A stretch of 64,000 nt of DNA from contig ONBR01000003.1 of assembly GCA_900316105.1 (NCBI GenBank), positions 41,802 through 105,801 of the forward strand, given 5' to 3'. This stretch comes from an uncultured Olsenella sp. GTDB lineage: Bacteria > Actinomycetota > Coriobacteriia > Coriobacteriales > Atopobiaceae. This document shows, piece by piece, positions 33,338 to 42,389 of the stretch. The stretch's first letter is position 1. Each line of letters starts with the position of its first letter. The position numbers were made by a program, and so were the translations under genes. The notes under the pieces were generated by a model. That model had not been told where the DNA came from. It saw nothing but the letters and a program-made list of their open reading frames with translations, and ran no database searches.

Positions 33338-34174
33338 CTAGATCCTGCCTTGCGCCTCGGCCTTCAGCCTCTGGTTGATGAGGTTGGTGACGGTGCCCTG
33401 CATGCCGTGGGGCACATAGGTCCGGGCCATCTGGTCCAGGTCGTCGGGCAGGTAGTCCACCAGGCTCAGCGAGGCCGTCTGCTCCACATGCTCGGGGAGC
33501 TTGCCAGGCTTGGCCTCGATGGCATAGACCGTGGCCCCCTGGGACGAGAGCCTCTCTTCGTACCAGCTCATCACGTCGTCCGGTCGCTCGGCGCGGGCGT
33601 CGGTGCTCTGCCAGGTGGTCTCGTATCCAGCCAACTCGAACTGGGTCTGCGAGAAGCGCCAGAGTGGGTAGCTGTCGGTCTTCAAGAGGACCGTAGCGCC
33701 AGCTGTCAAGAGCTGGCGATATTCCAGCAGCCTATCCAGGTAGGTCAGGCGGAGCTTGGCCTGTTTCTTCTTTGGGAAGGGAGTGGGGAAGTTCAGGTAG
33801 ATGCGTGAGAGCTCGCCAGCCCCAAAGATCTTGTCCAGGCCGTCTCCCGTCGCGGGGACCAGGACCATGTTCTTGAGCCCACCCTTGATGGCCTTCTCTC
33901 CAGCGTAAGCGATGCAGATGGGTTCGAAGTCCACGCCGATGAAGAGGATATCCGGATGCCGCTGTGCCATCTCGACGGTGAAGCCGCCCTTGCCGCATCC
34001 CAGGTCCAGGTGGACCTCGCGATAGACTTGGGGTCCGTCAGCCGTCAGGGGAGCACAGGCCTCTGCCCAACGGCCGGCGTAGTCCGTCGGACAGATCTCG
34101 ATGGCGTCGGCGTAGCGCTCGAGGCGCTCCTCCAGGACGAAGTGCTTTGGCAGACGGGCGTGAAGCGCGTGCAT
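33338..34174 (-). CDS. trmB: tRNA (guanine-N7)-methyltransferase-like protein
   Basis: The 278-residue protein has the SAM-binding motif HLDLGCGKGGFTVEMA, FIGVDFEPICIAYA and the TrmB signature IYLNFPTPFPKKKQAKLRL (LNFxDPWPKxRHxKRRL in typical members). It would methylate G46 in the tRNA variable loop. The FPTPFPKKKQ version is divergent, and there is a ~35-residue C-terminal extension. AGAGAGG precedes the ATG. The gap 33099-33337 shows no gene. Confidence 0.8.
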   Translation of the reverse strand: MHALHARLPKHFVLEERLERYADAIEICPTDYAGRWAEACAPLTADGPQVYREVHLDLGCGKGGFTVEMAQRHPDILFIGVDFEPICIAYAGEKAIKGGLKNMVLVPATGDGLDKIFGAGELSRIYLNFPTPFPKKKQAKLRLTYLDRLLEYRQLLTAGATVLLKTDSYPLWRFSQTQFELAGYETTWQSTDARAERPDDVMSWYEERLSSQGATVYAIEAKPGKLPEHVEQTASLSLVDYLPDDLDQMARTYVPHGMQGTVTNLINQRLKAEAQGRI

Positions 34175-34234
34175 GCGGGCCTCTCTGTGACTCTTGCGAA
34201 AAGGGGGTGGACGGGAAGTACTACCCGGCGAAGG

Positions 34235-34870
34235 CTAGTCACGAAGATGCTCGTCCATGAAGCTGGTGACCTGAGACTCCTCGACCTCGGGCAAGCCGTA
34301 CTCGTCCTTTGCCAGGGCGATGGCCTTGACCAGGAAGGCGACGTTGCGGCCCAGGGTACGCATAGTCTGCATGCCCTCCAGGTCGTGGCGGACGTCGTCG
34401 GGCGTCCAACCGTGGACGCTGTTCCAGTACTGGCTTGAGGCGACAGGCATCTGCGAGATGGTGAAGTACTTGTTCAGCTGGTCGAAGGTCGCACTGGCGC
34501 CACCGCGGCGACAGCTGACCACAGCCGCTCCAACCTTGAGGCGCTTGCTGAAGTTCGATGCATAGAAGACGCGGTCGAGTACTCCCGTGATGGTGCCCGA
34601 GGCGCTGGCGTAGTGAACGGCGGTGCCTACGACCAGGCCGTCCGCCTCCTCGAACTTGGGCAGGATCTCGTTGACGATGTCCTTCTTTGCGCAGCGACCG
34701 TCGTGTTGACGGCAGTAGCCGCACGCCATGCAGCCGCCCTGGGTCTGGTTGCCCAGCCAGATGGTCTCGGTCTGGACGCCGGCAGCCTCGATTTCCTTTG
34801 CCACCTCGGCCAACGCCGTTGCGGTGCAGCCGTCCTTGTGCGGGCTACCGTTCAGAATCAAGACCTTCAT
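34235..34870 (-). CDS. Flavodoxin-like NADPH-dependent FMN reductase family protein
   Basis: The 211-residue protein opens with the FMN-phosphate loop LILNGSPHKDGCT and has the family cysteine cluster CMACGYCRQHDGRC, followed by GTAVHYASASGTI. Such iron-sulfur flavoproteins and NADPH:FMN reductases carry electrons in anaerobes; the cysteine spacing CxxCxxC suggests an iron-sulfur site. GAGAGGA precedes the ATG. It is divergent from the nucleotidase gene. Confidence 0.85.
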   Translation of the reverse strand: MKVLILNGSPHKDGCTATALAEVAKEIEAAGVQTETIWLGNQTQGGCMACGYCRQHDGRCAKKDIVNEILPKFEEADGLVVGTAVHYASASGTITGVLDRVFYASNFSKRLKVGAAVVSCRRGGASATFDQLNKYFTISQMPVASSQYWNSVHGWTPDDVRHDLEGMQTMRTLGRNVAFLVKAIALAKDEYGLPEVEESQVTSFMDEHLRD

Positions 34871-34995
34871 GGCGGGCTTCCTCTCACTATTTCTGTCGCG
34901 GGGCTGCCGTAGGATAGACCCAAGGTCAAACCCGCTGCTTACGCGGAGATGGTCCGCGTCTCGCGCGCTGCGTGCAATAAGGGAAAGGATACCCC

Positions 34996-35595
34996 ATGGG
35001 TCAGGAGTCGCACTTCCTTGCAATTCTCTCGCGGCTGAAATACATAGAGCGTTGGGCACTCATGCGCAACTCTCGGTCCGAGAACCTCAGTGAGCACTCG
35101 CTGGAGGTGTCCATGATCGCCCACATGCTCTGCGTGATTGGCAACGCCCGATACGATCATCACCTGGACGCGTCCAGGGCGGCCCTGCTTGGCATGTATC
35201 ACGATGCGTCGGAGATTATCACGGGCGACATGCCCACACCGGTCAAGTACGCAAACGGCGCTATCCGCGATGCCTATAAGGACGTGGAGGCCGTGGCTCA
35301 GGAGCGCCTGCTGGACACATTGCCCGACGACCTGCGACCTGCACTGGAAGAGGCCTTCTATACGGGAGAGGGGAAAGAGGACCTTTACCTGGGCAAGTTA
35401 GTGAAGGCGGCGGACAAGCTCTCTGCCCTGATCAAGTGCCTGGAGGAGCGCTCTGCCGGCAACACGGAGTTTGTCACTGCGGAGGAGACGACCCGGGCAA
35501 GGTTGGAAGAGATGCGCGCGGAGCTGCCCGAGGTGGATGACTTCATGCGGGAGTTTCTACCCTCGTATGGGAGCACGCTAGACCAGTTGTTGTAA
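34996..35595 (+). CDS. yfbR: 5'-deoxynucleotidase (YfbR-type HD phosphatase)
   Basis: The 199-residue protein matches YfbR: RLKYIERWALMRN at the start, then NLSEHSLEVSMIAH, GMYHDASEIITGDMPTPVKY and KAADKLSALIKC carry the HD-domain metal and substrate residues. It hydrolyses deoxynucleoside 5'-monophosphates. AAGGATACCCC precedes the ATG. A family D element starts 27 bases after the stop. Confidence 0.9.
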   Translation: MGQESHFLAILSRLKYIERWALMRNSRSENLSEHSLEVSMIAHMLCVIGNARYDHHLDASRAALLGMYHDASEIITGDMPTPVKYANGAIRDAYKDVEAVAQERLLDTLPDDLRPALEEAFYTGEGKEDLYLGKLVKAADKLSALIKCLEERSAGNTEFVTAEETTRARLEEMRAELPEVDDFMREFLPSYGSTLDQLL

Positions 35596-35597
35596 GA

Positions 35598-35744
35598 GCG
35601 CTGGGGCAAACGTTCGGCGGGGGCGGGTCCCTCCCTTTGTCCAGTGCTCAGACATTCTCGCGGCGCGCTACGCGCGGCCGCTGCGAAACTGCGCCTGGAC
35701 AAAGGGAGGGACCCGCCTCTCGTGTCGCGGATTTGCCCCAGCGC
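35598..35744 (+). ncRNA. Family D structured 3' element (D1)
   Basis: A perfect 23-bp stem (35622-35644 with 35695-35717) encloses a 50-nt core with the family blocks TGCTCAGACATTCTCGCG and CGCTGCGAAACTGCGC. A further outer pairing, GCGCTGGGGCAAA (35598-35610) with its complement at 35732-35744, frames the whole. It lies just 3' of yfbR on the same strand. Confidence 0.65.
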
Positions 35745-35930
35745 GGGTCTTTGTAACGGGTGGGGATAGTGGCACGCGCTACGCGCGCTTCGCGCGAACT
35801 GCGCCTGGGAAAGGAGGGCGCCCCCGCCGCCGACCCGCGGATTTGCCCCAGCGCAGGTCTTTGTAACGGGGAAGACAATTTGCGCGCGCTACGCGTGGCC
35901 GCTGCGAAACTTTGCCAGAGTGGCGCTTGC
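35727..35930 (+). repeat. Degenerate family D copies and a 34-bp duplication
   Basis: Sequence 35727-35760 is repeated at 35837-35870 with one change (GCGGATTTGCCCCAGCGC... TTTGTAACGGG). Partial D cores (GCGCTACGCGC... GCGAACTGCGCCTGG and CCGCTGCGAAACTTTGCC) lie near 35770-35810 and 35885-35915. Between 35931 and 36043 I see only unassigned sequence. Confidence 0.6.
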
Positions 35931-36043
35931 TTCTCGTAGGACTTCCTCCGCGGCAGGGTTGAGCTTTTCTGGCAGCTTCGCCGTGTGCTCCGCGGCTCAT
36001 TTCTCTATGGGAAGAGCGCCGAGCTCTGCCCTCCCGCCCTCGC

Positions 36044-37684
36044 TTACATCGCGTAGCTCTTGGCTAGGTCGATGAGGTCCTCTTCGTGGGTGGGGAACCA
36101 TTCGTCGAAGGTTGTGTCCGCTCCCTCGAGCCTGAGCGCCAGCTCTACCAGGAAGTCGGGGATCCGGTCTGCCAGAATCACGCATTGCTCCTTGGCAAGG
36201 CGCTCGTGGCCTAGCGTCGCGCAGCCTCCGCACATGAAGGCAAAGGCGTCACGGGGACCGTCGGGGGTCTTCTTTCTCATGCCGCGCCAACCAATCTTTC
36301 CCAGGGCGGAATCGCCGCAGGTAGATGGGCAGCCCGAGATATTCATCCGGGGCAGGACGTCGGGCTTGATGCCCTTTTTGCGAACCGCCTCGACCACACT
36401 GCCCAGCAGGTCCTGGGACTCGGCGATGCCGATATCGCAGCGCTTGTGTCCCACGCAGGCAACTGACGACTCGAACTCGTTCTGCGCTCCATCAGCGGTT
36501 GCGTCGAGCATGGGCTGGAGCTCTGTCGATGCGAGATTGATCACGTAGAGCCCGCCGAAGGGGTCCAGACGAATCTCCGCGTCCTGCGAGTCCTTGGCCA
36601 GCTCGCAAATCGCCTCGAGCCTTGCCGTCTGCAGATAGCCGCCAAAGGGGTGGTACCTGACTGCCCAAAGGCCGTCTTGCTTCTGCCTAACGACACGCCA
36701 GTCGTCTGGTGCCGCGCCACCGTCGCCCTTCTTGGTGTAGACGAAGGCTGCGGGCTCGATGTCCAGGCCACCCTCGTACATGACCTCGCTCAAGTGCTGG
36801 TCAAAGAGCTCCCTGAACTTGTCGATGCCCATGGTCTGCTGGAGGAAGCGCGAGCGGGCACGCAGGTGCTGCTTGTAGTTTCCGTACTGGATGAAGAGGT
36901 CCAGCATAGTGCGCAGGTAGTAGAGGGTCTTTCGGGGGTCGATGTGCTCGGCAACCAGAATGCCGGGCAGGGGCTTGAATCCCATGCCACCGATAGCGTA
37001 GACGTCGAAGGTCCCATCGGGATTGGCCATGTAGCCCAGGTCTTTGAAGGAGACGTGGGTCTCGTTGGCAGGTCCGTCAGCAAAGCCGATCTTGAACTTT
37101 CGTGGCAGGGGAGAGATGCCAAAGTATTGGACTAGGAAACGGTCTGCCACCTCGGCGTAGGGTTGCACGTCGAAGTATCCGTCGTCCACGCCCGACAGGG
37201 GAGAGGCGGTGACGTTGTTTGGGTTGTCTCCGCCGGCGCCGAAGGTCTCGATGCCCGCATCGTGCAGGCGCAGGATCAGCCGGCGGCCAGCGTGGGGCTC
37301 CACGTCGTGAAGCTGCAGGGCCTGGCCGGTGGAAATCTTGAGCTGATCGATGCCGTAGTAGTGGCAGCAGTCGATGATTACCTTTGCATGCGAGAGGGTC
37401 AGCCTGCCGCCAGGAACGCGGATGCGGAGCATCTGCAGGTCGTTGCGCTGCACGTACTCGCCGAAGCTCGTGGAGATCTCCTTGTACTTCTTTGCGTCGA
37501 TGAGCTCGCTCTCGAACTGGTGGGATGCGTCGTTGAACTGGGGAAAGTTCTCCCTGACCATCTGGTCACGGTCGTCGGGGCTGACGGTGGGGCTGAGCTG
37601 GTAGGCGTCGATGTCCTCGCGACTGACGTCAAAGGAACTCATGCGTTTGCTACTGGTGGAATTGGGTGCGGCAGGCTCAGACAT
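36044..37684 (-). CDS. Ferredoxin-type nitrite/sulfite reductase
   Basis: The 546-residue protein has two nitrite/sulfite-reductase half-domains. The siroheme/4Fe-4S motif is CVGHKRC and, about 40 residues on, CPSTC (CxxxxxC...CxxxC). IRVPGGRLT and STGQALQLHDV are the usual N-terminal features. It reduces sulfite to sulfide or nitrite to ammonium; which one is not decided by sequence alone. No sulfate-activation genes are near. The ATG at 37684 has TTGGAGA upstream; a far upstream in-frame start is less likely. Confidence 0.85.
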   Translation of the reverse strand: MSEPAAPNSTSSKRMSSFDVSREDIDAYQLSPTVSPDDRDQMVRENFPQFNDASHQFESELIDAKKYKEISTSFGEYVQRNDLQMLRIRVPGGRLTLSHAKVIIDCCHYYGIDQLKISTGQALQLHDVEPHAGRRLILRLHDAGIETFGAGGDNPNNVTASPLSGVDDGYFDVQPYAEVADRFLVQYFGISPLPRKFKIGFADGPANETHVSFKDLGYMANPDGTFDVYAIGGMGFKPLPGILVAEHIDPRKTLYYLRTMLDLFIQYGNYKQHLRARSRFLQQTMGIDKFRELFDQHLSEVMYEGGLDIEPAAFVYTKKGDGGAAPDDWRVVRQKQDGLWAVRYHPFGGYLQTARLEAICELAKDSQDAEIRLDPFGGLYVINLASTELQPMLDATADGAQNEFESSVACVGHKRCDIGIAESQDLLGSVVEAVRKKGIKPDVLPRMNISGCPSTCGDSALGKIGWRGMRKKTPDGPRDAFAFMCGGCATLGHERLAKEQCVILADRIPDFLVELALRLEGADTTFDEWFPTHEEDLIDLAKSYAM

Positions 37685-37810
37685 GGCATCTCCAAGGAAG
37701 AGTTTCGTGCTCATTCGTCCATATAAGTCAAAGCTAACCTGAAAGCCCCAGAGTTTCCGTTGCCTATCCAACCAACAAGACAAAACTCTCAGAGGAGCCA
37801 GATCGGAATA

Positions 37811-37870
37811 ACGTTAGAGGTCGTCTCGGACAGAAAGCAAGTACTCCCAGCCCGAAACGACCTCCACTAG
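37811..37870. other. 13-bp hairpin in the leader region of the reductase gene
   Basis: GAGGTCGTCTCGG pairs with CCGAAACGACCTC (one G-U) across a 22-base loop. It is about 130 bases upstream of the reductase start and could be a leader structure or the end of an upstream transcript. Confidence 0.4.
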
Positions 37871-37896
37871 GCCCCCCGTTGGAAAAGACCTGAACA

Positions 37897-38018
37897 CGGG
37901 GCGAATCCTGAGCAAGGAGGGGAGCCCCGGACCTTGTCACAGGCGCAGTTCGCGCGAAGCGCGCTGTTTGAGCACTGAGGCAAGGTCCGGGGCTCCCCGA
38001 TTAGGTCAGTTCGCCCCG
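37897..38018 (-). ncRNA. Family D structured 3' element (D2)
   Basis: A perfect 18-bp stem (37919-37936 with 37981-37998) encloses a shortened core; on the minus strand it reads CAGTGCTCAAACA and GAACTGCGCCTG. An outer CGGGGCGAA/TTCGCCCCG pairing frames it. It begins 33 bases after the ppaC stop on the ppaC strand. Confidence 0.6.
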
Positions 38019-38030
38019 TTTCTCTTTAAG

Positions 38031-39695
38031 CTACTCTTCGATCTGGTAGTTCTGCAGGGTCGACATCAGAGGAGGAATGACCTGCTTCTTGCGGCTGACG
38101 ACGCCGGGCAGGGTCGCGATGCCGTCAACGGGATCGACGCCAAAGGTCTGCTTGACGATCTCGTCGGTGTTCTCGCCAAAGTAGAGAAGCTCGGTCGTGG
38201 AGGTCTTCACGTCGGTGAACATGTAGAAGACCATGGGCAGCTCGTCTGCAGCGGCGCCCTCCTTGAGGTAGGGACCCACCAGAGCCTCGGCGGCCTTGCG
38301 GCTGTTCTTGGTCATGAAGGAACCCTGGCCCACGCCAAAGCGGACGTTGCCACGCGAGAAGATCTTGAAGTCCTGGTGGAAGACGTCCTCGGCGGAGCGG
38401 CCGTCCAGGGCTGCGCCGGCGTCGAACATGGCGTCAGCGTACTCGTCGATGTCCTCGCCGCAGATCTTTGCCAGCTCACGGGCGGCGTACTCGTCGCGAG
38501 GCGTGCAGGTGGGGGACCTGAAGGCCAGCGTGTCGGACAGGATTGCGGACATCATGAGGCCGGCGACGTTTGCGGGAATCTTGACGCCCTGCTCCTGGTA
38601 CATGCTGTAGAGGATGGTGTTGGTGCAACCCACGGGCTCGTTGCGGAAGAGCGCGGGAGCGTCGGTCTCGATCGTGCCGATGCGGTGATGGTCGACGATC
38701 TCCATGATGACGGCCTGCTCCAGGCCATCTACCGCCTGTGAGCGCTCGTTGTGGTCGACGAGAATCACATGCTTGGGGTTGACGTCCAGCAGGTTGGGCG
38801 TGGAGACCATGCCCACGTAGTGGCCGTCCTCGTCCAGCACGGGGAAGAAGCGGTGACGGGACTCGGTGATCGTCTTGCGGGCCTCGTCCACGGTGGTGTT
38901 GACCGAGAAGCTCAGGACCTTGTCCTGGTCGAGCATCTTTGAGGCAACGGGCGTGGACATGGAGACCAGGCGGGCGGCCGAGAAGGTGTCATAGGGGGTG
39001 GAGATGACGGCGCAGTCGTTCTCCTTTGCGGCGTCCAGGACGACGTTGGAGATGCGGGCGTCGTTGCAGACGATCAGGCAGGAGGCGCCGGCCTCGACGG
39101 CAAAGCGCTGGGTCTCGTAGCGGTTGGTCACCAGCACGGTGTCGCCAGCCTCGATGTTGCCCTCCATCATCTCGGGCGTGGTGCCCACGACGACCTTGCC
39201 GGTCGTGATCTGGGCCTCGGGGTCGCCCAGGAGAAGCTCGCCCTTGAGGGTGGCCGCGACGTTGGCGTAGGGGGTGGAGGACTCGGCCAGGACCTTGGTG
39301 TCAAAGACGTTCAGGTTGGCGGAGGCGATGTCCTTCAGGGCGATGAGGCCCTCCAGGTCACCCTTGTCATCGGTGATACAGAGGGTGTCCGTCTTGGTCT
39401 CGGTCATCTGGTTCCAGGCTGCCAGAAGGCTGGTCTCAGGGTCGATGCCCTTTGTCTCCTGGATGTGGGTGTCCTTGATCTGAGGACGCACGGAGGTGAT
39501 CAGTTGGGGCTCATCGAAGCCAAAATGCTTCAGGACGAAGGCCGTCTCTCGGTTGATGGTGCCGGCGCGACGGGCCTCGTACTGGACGTCGCCGGACTGG
39601 TTCTTGAGGTAAGCCAGGGCGATGGCCGAGCAGATGCTGTCGGTGTCGGGGTGGAGGTGGCCGATTACGTTGACCTTGCGAATGGTCTCGGGCAT
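38031..39695 (-). CDS. ppaC: Manganese-dependent inorganic pyrophosphatase with CBS and DRTGG domains
   Basis: The 554-residue protein is a DHH-type family II pyrophosphatase: GHLHPDTDSICSAIA at the start, LVDHNERSQ and MEIVDHHRIGTI as metal and phosphate ligands, and SRKKQVIPPL near the C-terminus. Residues ~70-300 are the regulatory insert, with two CBS halves flanking a DRTGG-like domain, so activity is probably controlled by adenine nucleotides as in known CBS-pyrophosphatases. AAGGAGT precedes the ATG at 39695. Confidence 0.9.
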   Translation of the reverse strand: MPETIRKVNVIGHLHPDTDSICSAIALAYLKNQSGDVQYEARRAGTINRETAFVLKHFGFDEPQLITSVRPQIKDTHIQETKGIDPETSLLAAWNQMTETKTDTLCITDDKGDLEGLIALKDIASANLNVFDTKVLAESSTPYANVAATLKGELLLGDPEAQITTGKVVVGTTPEMMEGNIEAGDTVLVTNRYETQRFAVEAGASCLIVCNDARISNVVLDAAKENDCAVISTPYDTFSAARLVSMSTPVASKMLDQDKVLSFSVNTTVDEARKTITESRHRFFPVLDEDGHYVGMVSTPNLLDVNPKHVILVDHNERSQAVDGLEQAVIMEIVDHHRIGTIETDAPALFRNEPVGCTNTILYSMYQEQGVKIPANVAGLMMSAILSDTLAFRSPTCTPRDEYAARELAKICGEDIDEYADAMFDAGAALDGRSAEDVFHQDFKIFSRGNVRFGVGQGSFMTKNSRKAAEALVGPYLKEGAAADELPMVFYMFTDVKTSTTELLYFGENTDEIVKQTFGVDPVDGIATLPGVVSRKKQVIPPLMSTLQNYQIEE

Positions 39696-39900
39696 GTGAT
39701 ACTCCTTGCTCTCGTTTTCCCGCTCCAGCGCGCGTTCGCATCGCGCGCAATCGGTAAGCGTTCGGTAAAAATAACGCTCTAGTGATTGTGCCACGTTGTC
39801 GCTGCGTGAGGTCGTTTCTTAGGCAAGCGTTGGAATATGGGCTCTGACGTGGGCATATACCACGCAAAGAACAGAGAAGTGACACAAATGAGGATGATGC

Positions 39901-39963
39901 GCCACTTGGGGTAGCCCCCCCAAGTGGCACTTTGTCGCGCAGGGGGTAGCCTCCCAAGTGGCA
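39901..39963 (-). terminator. Double hairpin after the asparaginase gene
   Basis: GCCACTTGGGG (39901-39911) pairs with CCCCAAGTGGC (39918-39928); a second GGGGGTAGCCTCCCAAGTGGC half lies at 39942-39963. The site is directly 3' of ansA on its strand. The remainder of 39696-39900 is the ppaC upstream region. Confidence 0.6.
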
Positions 39964-39966
39964 CTG

Positions 39967-40989
39967 TCAGGAGGGGACGCGGTCGTGGTTGATGGGCTTG
40001 TAGAAGAGCTCGGCCATCTGCCTGGGGTCGTCCGTCTGGCCCAGCATCCACATGGTCTTTGCCACCAGGGCCTCGGTGGTCATGTCGTCCGCCCGCAGGA
40101 TGGAGGGCTTGTCTGCGTAGGCATGCCCGACCTCGTAGACTCCCAGGTCCAGGCCTTCCTCGGGCACCTGGGTGGTCACCACGATGACGCGGCCAGAGTC
40201 CACCCAGTCAAAGATCGCCTTGCGATAGGAGCCGTCGTCGTACTCGGGAATGCCGCCGATGCCGAAGGTCTCTAGGATCACCGCTCGGTAGTCGGCCTTC
40301 AGAAGCTCAAAGATGCTGGGCTTGAGCTCGGGCGTGAGCTTGAGTACCAGGACGCGCTCGTCCAGCTGGTGATAGAAGCGAGCTGGCCCGGCAGGCTTTC
40401 CAGTCGCCGCTGCTCCTGGACCTGACTCTGCGCCGGGACGGACGATCCTCTTTCCTCGGATGTAGGCCAGGGAGGGATAGTTCACACTGCCAAAGGCGTT
40501 GAAGCTCAGGGTGCGCTGCTTGCGGGCACGGGTGCCGGCGATGACCTTGCCGCCAAAGCAGACGGACACATCGTGGGCTGCGGGGTCCAGGGCAAAGAGG
40601 ACTGACTGGTAGAGGTTGAGCTTGGCGTCGGTGAAGGGGTTTGCCATGGGCTGCTGCGAGCCAGTGAGGACGATGGGCTTTGGCGAGTCCTGAATCAAGT
40701 AGGAGAGGGACGAGGCGGTATAGGCCATGGTGTCCGTCCCGTGCAGGATCACGAAGCCGTCGTAGTCGTCGTAGGCATCCTCGATGGTGCGGGCGATGGT
40801 GAGCCAGTCTGCCGGCCTCATGTTGGTGGAGTCGATGTTCATGGGCTGGACGAAGTCCAGCTGGCAGAGGTCAGAGACCTGGGGAACGTAGGCGGCCAGC
40901 TCCTCTCCCGACAGGGCAGGCGCCAGGCCGTCCTCGCGCGGAAGCGAGGCGATGGTGCCTCCCGTGGCGATGAGAAGGATGCGCTTCAT
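39967..40989 (-). CDS. ansA: L-asparaginase, cytoplasmic type I
   Basis: The 340-residue enzyme hydrolyses asparagine to aspartate. Both catalytic threonine motifs are present: IATGGTIAS at the N-terminus and LHGTDTMAYTA. SQQPM and DSTNMRP fit the family. There is no signal peptide, which indicates the cytoplasmic type. GGAGG lies before the ATG at 40989. It is divergent from manA with 118 bp between the starts. Confidence 0.9.
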   Translation of the reverse strand: MKRILLIATGGTIASLPREDGLAPALSGEELAAYVPQVSDLCQLDFVQPMNIDSTNMRPADWLTIARTIEDAYDDYDGFVILHGTDTMAYTASSLSYLIQDSPKPIVLTGSQQPMANPFTDAKLNLYQSVLFALDPAAHDVSVCFGGKVIAGTRARKQRTLSFNAFGSVNYPSLAYIRGKRIVRPGAESGPGAAATGKPAGPARFYHQLDERVLVLKLTPELKPSIFELLKADYRAVILETFGIGGIPEYDDGSYRKAIFDWVDSGRVIVVTTQVPEEGLDLGVYEVGHAYADKPSILRADDMTTEALVAKTMWMLGQTDDPRQMAELFYKPINHDRVPS

Positions 40990-41107
40990 GGGGACCTCCC
41001 TGGTGCTACTGTGTCGGTCATGCGTGCTGTTGTGCACGAGTCTGACGAAAAGGATAATGGTTGTAATTCTGCCGAAGAGCAGGTTAGCAGGAAACGAGGA
41101 GGAAGCC

Positions 41108-42073
41108 ATGGCACAAGAGCTTTTGTTCACCCAGCCAGTTTTTCACGGAAAGATCTGGGGCGGTCGCAAGCTTCACGACGAGTTTGGCTACGACATCCCC
41201 GACGGACCGGTGGGGGAGTGCTGGGCGATCTCGGCTCATCCCAATGGCGACTGCCTGGTGGGGGGCGGATCCTACGATGGTCGTTATCTCTCGGATCTCT
41301 GGCAGAACGAGCGGCAGCTCTTTGGCGATGCCGAGGGCGACCGCTTCCCCCTGCTGATAAAGATCCTGGACGCCAAGGAGAACCTCTCCGTCCAGGTTCA
41401 TCCCGACGACGCCTACGCGGCCGAGCACGAGAACGGCAGCCTGGGCAAGCGCGAGTGCTGGTACGTCCTGCACGCCGAACCCGGCGCACAGATCATCGTG
41501 GGTCAGAAGGCAAAGAACCGCGAGGAGTTTGCGCAGATGGTGGAAGAGGGGCGTTGGGATGACCTCCTCTACCAGGTGCCCATCAAGGCCGGGGACTTCT
41601 TTATGATCAACCCGGGCACCATCCATGCCATCAAGGCTGGCACGGTGATCCTGGAGACCCAGCAGTCCTCTGACGTTACCTACCGCGTATACGACTACGA
41701 CCGCGTACAGCCCGACGGGACCAAGCGCGACCTGCACATCCCCCAGACCCTGGACGTGGTGGACTTCTCCCTGGTGCCACCTGCGTCTGGTGCCGTGGCG
41801 ACGCCCCAGATCGATGGCGTGACCGAGCTGGGGAAGTGCCCCAACTTCGAGGTCGTGCGCGTGCGTGTGACGTCCGATGCCCCCGTGACCCTGAGGCAAG
41901 ACCACCCCTTCATGTGCGTGTCGGTTTCTGCTGGAGAGGGCGGCAGCGTAAAGACGCCCGCGGGTGAGTGGAAGCTGGTCAAGGGCTCGCACTTCGTTGC
42001 ACCGGCCCAGTCGGGAGACCTGACCTTCACGGGCACCATGGAGCTCATCTGCAGCTGGGTTCCCGCAGAGTAG
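41108..42073 (+). CDS. manA: Mannose-6-phosphate isomerase, class I short form
   Basis: The 321-residue enzyme interconverts fructose-6-P and mannose-6-P. It has KIWGGRKL, ECWAISAHPNGD, the zinc-site segment LSVQVHPDDAYA with GKRECWYVL, and NPGTIHAIKAG. The length fits the Bacillus-type short class. GAGGAGGAAG precedes the ATG. A family D element begins 17 bases after the stop. Confidence 0.9.
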   Translation: MAQELLFTQPVFHGKIWGGRKLHDEFGYDIPDGPVGECWAISAHPNGDCLVGGGSYDGRYLSDLWQNERQLFGDAEGDRFPLLIKILDAKENLSVQVHPDDAYAAEHENGSLGKRECWYVLHAEPGAQIIVGQKAKNREEFAQMVEEGRWDDLLYQVPIKAGDFFMINPGTIHAIKAGTVILETQQSSDVTYRVYDYDRVQPDGTKRDLHIPQTLDVVDFSLVPPASGAVATPQIDGVTELGKCPNFEVVRVRVTSDAPVTLRQDHPFMCVSVSAGEGGSVKTPAGEWKLVKGSHFVAPAQSGDLTFTGTMELICSWVPAE

Positions 42074-42090
42074 GGCTGGCTAGCCTGTGC

Positions 42091-42188
42091 GAGGGGGGCG
42101 GCCCTCTTTGTCCTGTGCCCAGACATTCTCGTGTCGTGCAAAGCGCGCCGCTGCGAAACTGCGCCCGGACAAAGATGACCGCCCCCTC
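42091..42188 (+). ncRNA. Family D structured 3' element (D3)
   Basis: The arms 42091-42113 and 42167-42188 pair with two or three mismatches and differ in sequence from D1, D4 and D5. The core keeps CAGACATTCTCG and CCGCTGCGAAACTGCGC. It follows manA on the same strand. Confidence 0.6.
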
Positions 42189-42273
42189 TTGCTGGTTTGG
42201 GCGCCCGCTGCTCCGCGGGGCCCGGCTGCCCTTCCCCTGGGAGCGGGGCGGTGCGTGCTTCGCGTGCCCTGGA

Positions 42274-42350
42274 CACGTGGCGCCTGGCTGGCGCCACGTG
42301 GGGCGGCGACGGGTCGTGGGGCGGCGACGGGCCGTGGGGCGGCGACGGGC
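42274..42350. repeat. 11-bp palindromic hairpin and three tandem 18-bp units
   Basis: CACGTGGCGCC pairs with GGCGCCACGTG (42274-42300), and CGTGGGGCGGCGACGGGC is repeated three times over 42297-42350. The site lies after D3 and before the convergent MATE gene. The gap 42189-42273 has no visible gene. Confidence 0.65.
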
Positions 42351-42389
42351 CGCGGCGCCTCGCCGGGCCTCTTGCCTGCTTCCCGCCGC

